Positions 47,881 to 58,196 of a DNA stretch of 64,000 bases are shown here, in pieces; the first letter of the stretch is position 1; the number at the start of each line of letters is the position of its first letter. The notes under the pieces are model-generated. The model was given only the letters and a program-made list of their open reading frames with translations. It made no database searches and was not told the origin of the DNA. The stretch covers positions 5,156,273 to 5,220,272 of the forward strand of contig ML682024.1 of NCBI GenBank assembly GCA_007922195.1. Direction: 5' to 3'. Made by a program: the position numbers and the translations under genes. Origin of the DNA: Podocnemis expansa. Its lineage: Eukaryota > Chordata > Testudines > Podocnemididae.

Positions 47881-48088
47881 ATTTCAAAAGGGATAGCTGT
47901 GTTAGTCTAGTCCAGTAAATAAACAACAAGGAGTTGTGTGGCACTTTAAGACTAACAGATTTATTTTTTGCATGAGCTTTCGTGGGAGAAGATGCATCTG
48001 AGGAAGTGGGATCTTCTTCCACGAAAGCTCATGCAAAAAATAAATCTGTTAGTCTTAAAGTGCCACACAACTCCCTGTTGTTTTTTTT
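47881..48088. mobile_element. Penelope-type palindromic insertion with hammerhead-like core
   Basis: A 208-bp insertion flanked by a perfect 11-bp duplication, CCTTCTGTTTA (47870-47880 and 48089-48099). It is a near-perfect inverted repeat: AATAAATCTGTTAGTCTTAA in the right arm, its complement in the left arm, and TTTCGTGGGAGAAGA against TCTTCTTCCACGAAA around the centre. The plus strand carries CTGAGGA (47998-48004, fitting CUGANGA), an AGTGG...CCAC stem, GAAA (48023-48026) and a short AGC/GC stem. Palindromic organisation and hammerhead motifs are known features of Penelope-like elements; catalysis is untested. Confidence 0.7.
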
Positions 48089-48929
48089 CCTTCTGTTTAT
48101 GCATTTTGTTCAACTGTCTCAAAGCTCCAGGAACGGTCCTTGGTTACTTTTCTGAGCAGCTTCTTAACCAAAGGGGAACATTGATCCTTCCTTGGCTGAG
48201 TCTTCAGGCTTCACCAGAATACAGATACGACCACCAGAAACTCAAGAAGACAACTTTGCAAGGTGACATTGAAAATTCCAGCTTACAATTCAAAGAAAAC
48301 TCAGGTTCACAGTTCAAAACCACTGAATAAGAGAGAAGAATATGGTGGTTGATGATTCAGGCAGTCTTAAGCTGATGATGTAATTTGACCTAGGAAGGCA
48401 ATGATACTTTCTGAGTTCTTATATTACCCCATCACTGTGTGCTTTTCAGTCATGCATAAGCAGAGTGAATAACATCTGTCACACATGGTTCAGTCTCTCT
48501 TTCATCATTGCCTTGGGGAGGGAACTATGTGTGTAGAGGCAGGTTGGTAGGGTAGTACCTGAACACCTTTGGTCAAGAAGACAATGCTAAAAGACAACTT
48601 AACGAGCAGTCAACTCAAGCAGAAGACACTAGAGAAAGATTTCTCTAAATGAAGACAACTCCAAAAGAGAACACAAGAAGGAGCTTCCTGAAGAAGACAA
48701 CAACATAAGAGACAGGAAGACAATGACTTTGATGAAGTGGGGATTTTTTGTAATGGCTTCACAAAGCTGATGTGTGCCTTAGTTCCCACTATATGCTGCA
48801 TGGTTGCCTAATGAGTGAAAAGGGATGGGTTTGCTTTTGGGATGGGTGAAAATAAAGGTGTTTGTGCTGCCTCATTGTTTGGGGACTTGGGTCCCGTATC
48901 AGTAGAGTTATTGATAAGTCAATGAAAAG

Positions 48930-49005
48930 TCTAGCAAGGAGTCCTGTGCCACAGGGCTCCTTGCTTGTTTCGCTGAACTAGACTGACAGGGCTACCCCTC
49001 TGGAA
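48930..49005 (+). mobile_element. Penelope-type short fragment
   Basis: Carries AGCAAGGAGTCCTGTG, then its partial inverse GGGCTCCTTGCTTGTTTCGC, and the terminal TAGACTGACAGGGCTACCCC also seen, inverted, at the start of the other Penelope-type insertions. Confidence 0.5.
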
Positions 49006-49394
49006 AATGGCAAATCTAATCACCAGGACATGACCACTTTAACAATCCAATGACCCAGAGAGATGTGGACTGTCCTTTCTTTCCATATTTCTTTGTGTTA
49101 ATCTAGAAGGTTCTATGCTGGGTTCCAGTTAACTAGTAACTGCAACTGTGTGACAGCCCTGCAGATGCTGGCAAGATTGTACGAGTCTCCCTTGTGTGCC
49201 TGTCTCAGTGAACACAGTTCATGGTATGAAATAGGGGTGCTGAAGGCCCAGCAGCCCGGTCTAGGGAGGAGGTGAAGCTGTGTGGCATACCTGGGAGGAA
49301 GAATGGGACTCCTAGGGGGTCAGGTGCTATGAATGGGGTCCCTCCAAGATATTCTTCCAAAGTGGAGGCCACAACGCTGATCCTATGGGTTCGT

Positions 49395-50095
49395 GACAAT
49401 GCCACTAACAAGATGACTCAAGAAGGTGACACAAGAAGAATCAAGATGATTCAGGGAGAGCTCAAGAGGATGACTTAGGGAAGTGACTGAAAAGGAAGAA
49501 AACTCAGATGGAAGACAACACTGTGATAACTGGAGAAGACTGAAGGGGGAGATTGCTCAAGAAAGGGATTACTCAAGAAGACAGCAGCTGAAGAAGACTC
49601 AAAAAGCTGACATCTCAAAAGGAAGGTGGCTCAAGAAGAAAACAATTCAAGAAGATTAAAAATGTTGATGACTCAATAAGATGAATTAAGAAGTTGATGA
49701 CTCTTCAACTCAATAAAAAGATGACAAGTAGAATATGACTGAGAGAGACAACTCAAAAGGATGACTCAAGAATATCAAGAAGACTCCAAAAGACGATGAC
49801 TCAATAAGAGAGTCAAGGTGGGCCAGGTCATATCTTGTGTTGGCCAAAGACACTAGTTCACCTTGGCTCTTTAATATCCAGGACTGACAGAGCTTGACTA
49901 CACTGCATATAATGACTCAATAAAACAGCCTAAGATGACTCAAAAAGCTACTTCAAGAAAAATATGGCTCAGAAGGACAACATAAGAAGAGGATTCAAAA
50001 GCACAACTCAGAAGGACAACTCAAGAAGAGGATCTATGGAGGCCACTGAAAAGAAGCTGACTCAAAAAGACAAGTCAAGACTCATAAATATCCTG
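49395..50095 (+). repeat. GACTCAAGAAGA-type purine-rich degenerate repeat
   Basis: About 700 bp in which GACTCAAGAAGA, AAGACTCAAAA and GATGACTCAA recur at near 12-bp multiples with drift, giving strong purine asymmetry on the plus strand. A looser patch of similar type is at 48,560-48,730. An expanded and decayed 12-mer satellite is the simplest reading. Confidence 0.65.
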
Positions 50096-50230
50096 TTAGC
50101 TTCCAGTCCCTGAAGACCACTCGTGAGCCTAAAGTGGAGTTCCTTACACTCCATTTCCTGGGCTTTGGTCAGATCCCAGGTCCCTGACTCACACCACAAC
50201 CAGCACTTATGTCCCCAAAAAGGCCATCAT

Positions 50231-50880
50231 TCAGCTGATGGCTCTTCTCAATGCCCCCTTCAGCTCATCATTGCTCAGGATGTAGATGAAGGAGCTGATC
50301 ATAGGGGTGATCACGATGTAGGTGATGGCTGCCCAAGCATCCTTTTCAGCAAAGAAGCTGGACAAGGGCTAGAAGTAAACACAGTTGATGGTGCTATAGA
50401 AAAGCCCCACCATGGCCAGGTGGGAACCACAGGTCAGGAAGGCCTTGAGCCTCCTGGCAGCTGAAGGAACCTTGAGGAGGGCAGCCAGGATGGTGCCATA
50501 GGAGAGAAGGCTGGAAACCAGTGCACTGTTGACCACCAGGGCCCTCTCAGTGTGCACCAGTAGCACACTGAGCTGAGTGTCAGAGCAGGACAGGCTCAGC
50601 AGAGGAAGGCATCATAGAAGAAATGGGGACTTCCATTAGAGGCACAGAAGGAGAGGTGGGACATCAGCAGGATGTGCAGGAGGGCATGGAGGTGGGAGCT
50701 CAGCCAGGAGGAACTCACCAGCAGGAGGCAGTGCCCACAGCCCATCATCACAGGTTGGTGTGGCGGGTGGCGGATGGTCACGTGGTGGTCGAGCACCATG
50801 GTGGCTGGCTGGAAGCTGTCAGGGATGCCAAAGGCGATGAAGAAATACATCTGGGCCAAGCAGCTGGGACGAAACACCAA
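50231..50880 (-). pseudogene. Olfactory receptor pseudogene, 5' truncated
   Basis: Minus-strand translation shows olfactory receptor landmarks from TM3 to the C-terminus: SCLAQMYFFIAFG at the TM3 entry, MVLDHHVTIRHPPHQ in place of MAxDRYVAIC, KAFLTCGSHLAMV at TM6, and PMISSFIYILSNDELKGALR at TM7, ending at a TGA (complement of 50231-50233). The TM1-TM2 half is missing, the DRY motif is lost, and there are frame breaks and an in-frame stop near 50,371. Clearly non-functional; OR family 1-like by impression only. Confidence 0.85.
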
Positions 50881-50889
50881 GGGGGATAA

Positions 50890-51815
50890 AGCAGGGATGC
50901 TGGTGCCATTCCCCAGCTCTATCCTGTGGGTCTGCCAGCAACGGGGGTGAGGAGATTAATGTTGGAACCGGAGTGGGGAGCCAGTGAGACTAGCAGGGAT
51001 GCCTCTGGAATTGTGGGTCTGGTTCTTATTGTTCAGGTGCAAGACTGGGCCAGATTGGTGCAGAGTAGAACAGTTTGGGTGAGGAGCTGGGCATAGGCTC
51101 AAGTTTCCATTCATTTAGGAAGACTCTGACGGGTATCAAGGATGAAGGGGGATGGGAGCCCACCCAGAAATTGTCACCATGTGGGAGGAGGACTTTGGTG
51201 GGCATTGTTTAACCAGATTCAGAGCTTCCACACCTAGAAAACCCCATTGTGATCATCTTGTTTGATCTGCAAAATGCAGGGTGGGGATCTGGCTTGAATG
51301 AATTCAGCAGCTTTTTCTGGGAACACATCCTGCCTTAAAATGGCTCCACAAAGTAAAGCTGAATCTTTAATTAAGGACTGTGTCATGTGAAATCCCAGCT
51401 ACACAGCCAGCCAACACTGGTCATCTTATGGATATGACCCATCTTGATTTGGAAATTGCCAGTTATGGAGAGTGCACTGTGTCCCTCTAAATTGTCCTGG
51501 CGGGTAATTACTCTCACTGATAAAAATTAACATCTAATTCCCAGGATGAGTTTGTCTAGCTTCACCTTCCAGCCGTTGGATTGGGTGAGGTCCTGGGCAC
51601 TCACACGCTCCTAGGGAAGACAAGGCTCGTAGCCAGTCTGGTAATTTCCTAAAGATTTAACTCAGAAAAATAAATGAGGAAGTTGTTCACATGGCTAGAG
51701 CAGGTTAACGTAACATGCAAGCTATATATGTCCCATCAGGCTAAATGGCTGGACACCTGGCCAACACTTGGAAATCTTCACTCCACTGAGTGGAAGTAAC
51801 AAAGTGATAAAATTT
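50890..51815. other. Intergenic, nothing recognised
   Basis: AT-richer sequence between the olfactory pseudogene and the first DIRS element. No coding or repeat assignment could be supported. Confidence 0.45.
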
Positions 51816-52167
51816 GCTCTTCTTCGAGCGCTACTCGGATGCATTCAGGAATGGGTGTCTCCATGCTGGAGTGCCAGATTGGTCAGAACTTTTTGCCCTA
51901 GCCTGTCAGAAGAGGGCAGGTGGCCACCACCCCCCCACGCCACCCCGTGGCTATATATGTGGCCGCTGCCCAATCCCTCCCCAGTTTCATTTCTTCTGCC
52001 TTCGCATCGGTGGTGAAACTGCCCGCTCCTTGTGCTTTACAAGCAGCCTGTTCTTCTCTCACTTTATGAGCTTCTCACCTGACTGGGAGAACCTATTTGT
52101 GGACATAGTTCCACCAAAGACAGTCTCTCTGGCTGGGCTGGAACATCGTGCTACTCTGTCATCCGCC

Positions 52168-54070
52168 ATGCTGGGGTTCAAACCCTGTGCCGAATGCAGC
52201 AAGGCCTTCCCGCGGGACAATCCCCATGAGAAGTGCCTCTGGTGCCTGGGCTCCAGAGCAGGGTCAGCAGCCCTCTCCCGAGGCTTCGGAACTCTGCATG
52301 CTCCATTTGTCTGTCCTTCAAGCCGAGGACAATCAAGGACAGGGAGCAAAGGCGCCATGCCCTGGGCTCCGAGCAGGCTTGGCAGCCCTCTCCCAAGGCT
52401 TCGGAACTCCTGTGGTACCACATGCCAGTTCGGCACTGGGACCCACACAGCACCATGCTGGCAGGGGCCGCAGGACAAGCTCGATACTGATGTCGGTACC
52501 GCAGCACCAACACAGCCCCATGTCCCCAACATGGGGCTCTTCCCGGGACCGGTCACGCTCAACCCTGGTACTGCAGCACCATCATAGCCCCGAGTCTTTT
52601 ACACGGGGCTCTCCCCAGCATCAGTTGGGCTCAACCCCAGTACCACAGCAGCAACTTAGTCCCGCATCTTTGATGTGGGGATCCGTCCCGGGGCCGGTCC
52701 GGGTCGATGCTGATGCCAACGACCCTGGAGGCAGTGGAGGCTGCAAGGGCGCTTCTCCTGCTGCCTACACCTCCCTCCCTGGTGCAGGTTAGAAGGAGGA
52801 AGCCGGCCTTCATGTCGAGGGCCTGGGCCCAACATAAGTGGCACTGCTCCCTTCCCTACCACTGGACCGGGCCTCCAAAGCCCAGGAGCCCATTAACCAC
52901 CTGAGCCCTGGTGCCGTGGAGCTGTCCCTGCGGCATCATATCACCCACTGTCTCTGTTACTGTCCCGGGGATCATGAGATGCTCCCCCCTTTCCAGCCTG
53001 GGGGAGGGGACTTCCAAGGGCTCTAAGCTGCCTCAGTGCCAGGTCTCGGCGCCATCGCCCTTCCGGTACCGCCCTCACGAGTGGTCACTGCAGGAGGTCC
53101 CTGCAATCGCCAGCTTTCCCTCTAATTACTCGTAGACTGTGTGTGCAAACAATTTCTTTGTGTGCACAAATACATTTATCTGTGAGCACCAATATTAGCA
53201 CTATTGAATTTTTTGTGCAAACTTTATTTTGTTGTGTGCGCAGGTTTCATGACCTGTGTGCGCGCACACACATGCACAGCTTAGAGGGAACAGTGGAAAC
53301 CGCGCTGGTACCACCCCTGGCACCGGGGAGAGTCCTAAACCTGGTACCGTCTTCCTACATGGGTGATCTGTTGGAGCATTTTGCTCTCCTGCACCGCGTC
53401 TCAGCCCACATAGGGATGGAGATCCAATCTTCTGAAGCACCCTCCGATACTTTATTCAGCCTGGTGTTTTCCTCGGCAGACCCGGTCACAGTTCCTGTTC
53501 AACCTAGCATCTGGGACTTGGCTTTCTCCTGCTGGAAAAACCCGGGTTCCATCTCCCCAGTCTCAGATACGGCAGTGCTCAAGTACAGGGTCCTGGGTTC
53601 AGAGTTCCCCTCACTCGCCCACCACCCAATCCCACCTCATGCTGTGGTGGAAGTGGCCATGGGCCTGGGTCAGACCTCCCGCGATCCCCTCCTGACATCG
53701 AGGCATGCAAGGGCATTAGAACTGCTAGGTAGGAAGGTATACTCCTCCTTGGCCTTCCAGTTGCGGGTCACGAATAACCAGGCCCTAACCAGCAGGTACA
53801 TGTTGGATGTGTGGGAGACACTAAACAGATTTTAGATATCTACACCCACCAGAGGCCAAGGAAGAGTATGATGCCTTCTTGGAGGAAGGTAAAATAGCCT
53901 CCCAGGGCCTTCTCCTGGCAGCATGGGATGTGGTGGATACAGCGGCCCGCACCATGGCTTCAGCGGTAACCCTGTGCCGTGTGGCCTGACTATGGGAGGC
54001 CAGAGTACCCCCAGACTCTCAAGAGGTGGCCCTTGATCTTCCTTTCAGGGGCAACGCCCTCTTTCCCCCA
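52168..54070 (+). pseudogene. DIRS copy 1 gag remnant
   Basis: Starts MLGFKPCAECSKAF, matching MPGFKQCLGCCNAF of copy 2, with a paired-cysteine motif (CAEC...HEKCLWCLG). After a low-complexity Ser/Pro linker with frame shifts it is interrupted by a hAT MITE (53,111-53,295). Conserved DIRS gag core follows at 53,300-54,060: ELLGRKVYSSLAFQLRV, DVVDTAARTMASAV and LDLPFRGNALF. In-frame stops at 53,835 and near 53,990. Dead copy. Confidence 0.75.
53111..53295. mobile_element. hAT-like MITE inside the DIRS gag
   Basis: Second copy, in reverse orientation, of the element at 18,015. Ends CAGCTTTCCCTCTAA and TTAGAGGGAACAGTG. Flanking 8-mers GCAATCGC and GAAACCGC match at 6 of 8 positions, fitting a decayed hAT target duplication. 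Confidence 0.7.
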
Positions 54071-54239
54071 GAAATGTCCGCCGTCCTGGGTACCACCCTT
54101 GAGCCCCGGGGGGAGTTGAAGTACCTTGGCCTCCTTCCGACGGGGCCCCTACCATGCCCTTTGGCCCCATAGGGCCTGGGACAACCTGACATCCCCCTTC
54201 TCCTTGTTCAACAGCTACTGGTGAGGACTCAATACTCAC

Positions 54240-54620
54240 CAACACAACTTCAGTTCGAACCCCTTCTGGGGGATCTTTCCGGGCAAGGCCCCCCCCACAT
54301 CCATTTCCCCGGGAGGGATTCTGTTGGCAGGGGTGTCACTGGCACTGGGCACTCCGGGGCACATGCCCTGAACCCCAGCACCACTGTCCCGGATCTCCAG
54401 CCCAATCGGGCCGGAGATCTGGGGCCCAGCCACTGGCGACCGCGGCAGCCCCGTCCCCAGCTGGGGATCCAAGGCCTGGCCACCGGGGGCTGCGTCCCCC
54501 ACTGGGGATGCGGGGCCCGGCTGCCCGTGGCTGCGGCAGCCCCTCCCCGGCTGGGGATGCGGCGCCTGGCCCTATCCCTGGCCAGGGGGCAGAGCCTGCA
54601 GGCTGGGGGTGGGGCCTGTG
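54240..54620. repeat. GC-rich repeat C, second array
   Basis: Units of about 50-60 bp such as CCCGGCTGGGGATGCGGCGC, similar to the array at 29,370. Lies within the part of DIRS copy 1 that no longer looks like DIRS. Confidence 0.5.
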
Positions 54621-54894
54621 GACCGGGGGGCGGGGCCTGGACCCATGACCTGGGTCCCTCCCCCAGCCAGCGACGCCTCTGTCTGTTGGGACACCCAGCA
54701 GTTTTGATGGCACACACAACCCTGCTGGCAATCATCCAAGCCCGGCCAGGGAGTGCAGAGTCTTGAGAAATTGAGACGCTCGCGAAGGGCAGCTGTCCTA
54801 TTTTCTGCTGCCCAATGGCTAGCCAGTTAGCAGCCTCCTGCCTTGCTGGCTCCTAATGAGTGCAAGCTGTGAGCAAAACCCCCCTCTGGCTGTA

Positions 54895-54965
54895 GGTGGA
54901 TAGCTCAGAGGTTAAGTAGCCTCTCCCCTTTTCTGAGCAGGTTGAAGGTTCCACCCTTATCCACG
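54895..54965 (+). repeat. Possible tRNA-derived SINE head
   Basis: GTGGATAGCTCAGAGGTTAA looks like a tRNA 5' half with box A. About 35 bp later GGTTGAAGGTTCC resembles a damaged box B. No cloverleaf can be completed, so this is not a tRNA gene. Confidence 0.3.
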
Positions 54966-54969
54966 CTTT

Positions 54970-57500
54970 TGTTGTGGATCCTATTATGCCTTCGAGGGGG
55001 GCTTGACCCTCATTACCCAAACCTTCTTGGAGCCCCATGGCGGTCACAATGGAGACTTGCGGTTCTGTGCACATCCTCTAGATAAAAGTCTTATTCCCAC
55101 TGCGTTATCACGCCCCCACACAACACCCCTTGGGTGGCAATTCCTCGTCCTGTGGGACACTCGGAGGTTCACGGTACACTCTCTGATAATCAGAGTGTAC
55201 CATTCAGCTGATCCCCGCCCTGAATAAGATGAGGGTTGCCATTTACCGCAACCATTACCACACACCTCCCCATGGGGAAAGCCCCTCCGCCCTATTTCCA
55301 ATAGGATGGATGGCACAGCCACTGTTAATCTTTGCTCCCCTTTCTTTCTTCTGCCGCCCTCACCAATGATTATCAAACACACTTAGCTGGGCCTAACATA
55401 GCCGCATTTGATCGACCTCACCGAGATCTTAAGGTATATGTCTCTAACCCAGGGTATTATAACCCCCTTGATCCCTTAGGCCAAGCATATTGCTTTTGCC
55501 TGTCAAGTACCGGTCTCGCAGACCGGGGGCCAGGCTGGCCTTAGACAGCTCATTCGCAGTCTCTATACCTGAGGTAAAGCCCAACACTTGCTTCTCCGAC
55601 TGGTCTGCAGCCTGAAAAATGACTGAGTGAGGGGTTTCACCAACTAGACTCCCACTCCACTTTCGTCTGCCTTACTTCCTCAAAGACAGGCCACCCTAAT
55701 GGCCAAAGGCTCCTTACCCCCCCTTTTCCCTCAATGTAATGGTCCGATGTCCCCATTTACCTCTCGGGTTAGAGGTGAGGAGACTCGCTTCTCTTCCTTC
55801 CCCACTGCTTGGACAGTGCAGTGAGTAGCCAGGAAGCTTCGGCCTAAGGACAAGGGGTTCAAGGTCTAAGGGAGGCTCCAAGTGAACCTCAGCGAGTATG
55901 GCTAAAGACCATTCCTCCAGCCGGGGTGGGAGCCTGATCCTACTGATCATCCCTTGAGGAATACCTAGCGGGGTTCCTTTCATAGTCCTTCCTTCAGATG
56001 GTCATAGTGCTGGGTTTGTCCTGGCATAGCACTGGGACACCCCGCTGGTATACCCTGCTGGTCCAACTCCCTCCCTCTCCTCATGCTTGAGGACTTGCTA
56101 GCCATCACAATCGCTCTTTGGTATTACGCTTATGCCCAACCAAATACTAAGGGCCTTTCCCACCCGATAAACCTCCTATTACAGTATCCATCAACCAAGC
56201 ACCAGTTGGGAGTTCAGGAGCCAGCTGTCTCCAATAGAACCCACTCCCAGGGCAAGTCTCCTAAGGGAAATAACATGTTTGTTGAAGGCCCTTCAGATAA
56301 ACAGAAGGCTCGTAAGGAGACGGCGAGATGCATACCCCCAAAGTGGCGTTCCTTCCCCCCTCCCTTGCTATATGTTTTTCCTTCCTCATGTATGTCCTTG
56401 TTTCCCCTAGGAGGCCTCCCCTTCGGGGCATCCCCACCTGGGCGCACGTGTTGGTACATCGCCAGGCGTAAAGTTTGGACCACACTGGCTGGTCCCATCC
56501 CAGTGGTACGAGGTCATGTAAACCAATGTCCTGTAGGCCATGGGTCTCGATCCCCGGGTTTCTCAGTCTTATGAGTGACCCCTGGGTGTCGTTTTATCAC
56601 AACCAGCTCCTTTCTAAACTCTTCTGGCTGATTAACACCCTCCAAAAAAAGGGGGGGGGGAAGAAGAGGAAGACAAGGGGAATTAATCCTATTATTACTC
56701 CCTCGTTTTGCCACAAGGTTATTGATTACCGGCAGTCTTATTCAACAGGGACTGCCACAGTGTCATCGGTAGGCTCCCATAGACCTGGAATATACCCATC
56801 AGGCTCATGCAAAGACCCCCTCCCAGTCTGCCTTGTATAGGGCCATTTAGTGGCCAGGCACTGCCTTCGCTGTGACGATGCGGGTGCTCTACTTGCAATG
56901 TGCTCCTTAAGGTCATTGGGTATTGCCTCCAGCTGCTGGCACTCCCTCCTCCAACCTAGGATGAGGTAATTCTCCTAGGCCCTAACCGCTGGTAGACCAC
57001 CCCTCTGCAGGACGCCAAATGTCCCAGATTCCCTCACCTATCTCGCTTATAGCACGCAAGTGTCTTATACTGCCAGACTGGGGGAAACACAGTCTACCTT
57101 CCCTCCTCTGGTCCTGGAGGTGCTGGCATCCACCAATGCCAGCCCAATGATCCTATGGCTGCTTGAATTCCCTTGTAGGAAGTACATTATCATGTACTTG
57201 CCAGAACACTAATCATCTGGGTTTCTCTCACCTCTGCCAATATGCCTTTAGGCAGAGCAGTTAGAGTCGCACTCCTCGACTTTAACCAAGATATGCTGGT
57301 ATTTTTTCTATCCGTAAGGTGACCTCAGGCCCTTCTGCGTAGGCACCACACTAGGCGCTCGGACAACTGGGCCTACTTTCTCCTCTGGGTTAGGTCCAGC
57401 ATTCCCCGTTTACACTTGTTGGGGCAATGGTCCTTGGCTCAGTCTCCTAGACCTCTCCAGGACCCTGGGCATGGACAAATATCCATCTCAGAGTTATGCC
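54970..57500. other. Unidentified insert within DIRS copy 1
   Basis: About 2.5 kb with no frame longer than about 160 codons and no RT, integrase, transposase or recombinase motif that I can recognise on either strand. Contains a perfect 10-bp hairpin stem GGTACACTCT / AGAGTGTACC near 55,172-55,201. It replaces the pol-like part expected from copy 2. Confidence 0.4.
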
Positions 57501-57514
57501 GTGCTGAAGGCGGA

Positions 57515-57660
57515 AGAGCCAACTCCACCCGTCATCCATCAGCATGGCTAGCGGTCACCTATTCCTGAATGTATCCGAGCAACGCTCAAAGAGGAATGGT
57601 GGGTTACTTACCAGTAACTGTCCTTCTTCGAGATGGGCTGCTCGGATTCATTCAGATCCC
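57515..57660. repeat. DIRS copy 1 right-end hairpin
   Basis: CTGAATGTATCCGAGCAACG and CGTTGCTCGGATACATTCAG-like sequence (actual CTGCTCGGATTCATTCAG) form an imperfect inverted repeat around the core GGTTACTTACCAGTAACTG. The same core flanked by another inverted pair occurs at 57,895-57,984. Confidence 0.6.
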
Positions 57661-57755
57661 TGCCCCCGTCCCTGCATCTGGAGTTGGTGACTCCAAAGAA
57701 CTGGGGAAGGGTCAGGCAGTGGCCACATATATAGCCACCGGGTGGTGCGGGGCTG

Positions 57756-57960
57756 CTACATGGTCATTGATTCATACCTTCATGATGCACTACACCATCA
57801 CCCAGCAGGCTAGAGGTGATGCCGCTCTGGGCAGAGCTGTACTCAGTGTGGGTAGACTGTAACGCCTCCCACCGTCCACAGGTACAGCTAGCAGTCACCT
57901 GTAACTGAATGATGTGAGCAGCACTCTAATGAGAACAGTGAGTTACTTACCAGTAACTGT
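57756..57960 (+). mobile_element. DIRS recombinase C-terminal fragment, third copy
   Basis: Encodes the last ~35 residues of a DIRS tyrosine recombinase (TWSLIHTFMMHY with the nucleophile Tyr, then RAVLSVGRL and stop), closely matching the end of copy 2 at 63,690-63,796. It is followed by right-end sequence and then the left end of copy 2, so it abuts an element on both sides. Confidence 0.75.
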
Positions 57961-58065
57961 CCTCCTTCGAGCACAGTTACAGGTGTCTACGTGCCGCAGC
58001 GTGTGGTAGCTTAGAAAGTCTTTAGCATTAGCGTCAGGTCAGGGCACATGGCCAACGCCCCCTCC

Positions 58066-58118
58066 ACACCGCAACCACAGCTATATAGGTGTCCATGACC
58101 CTGACCCTCCCAGTTCCT
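58066..58118. repeat. DIRS copy 2 left inverted terminal repeat core
   Basis: About 50 bp that pair, inverted, with 63,949-64,000. The left copy continues outward (GGGCACATGGCCAACGCCCC), so the right repeat should continue past 64,000. Confidence 0.8.
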
Positions 58119-58196
58119 CTTTCCGCCTTCAGCGTTGGTTTCAGATCAGTGTAAACTTGCAAAACACAAGTGCCTGTCTTTCGCGCGAAAGTCAAG

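Larger units (their letters stand above)
51820..57755 (+). mobile_element. DIRS retrotransposon copy 1, decayed and invaded
   Basis: The left end has CTTCTTCGAG (51,822), then GTGGCTATATATGTGGCC (about 51,950). The right end has GGCCACATATATAGCCAC (about 57,725), the exact inverse, plus CTTCTTCGAG in direct orientation at 57,626. Inverted termini are expected for DIRS1-type elements. Between them lies a recognisable gag, but the expected RT, RNase H and recombinase section is replaced by unrelated sequence (54,080-57,500). The right flank continues straight into a recombinase fragment of another DIRS copy. Confidence 0.75.

Noticed and set aside
54895..54965. tRNA gene
   Set aside because: Box-A-like start, but box B is damaged and no cloverleaf or anticodon arm can be formed.
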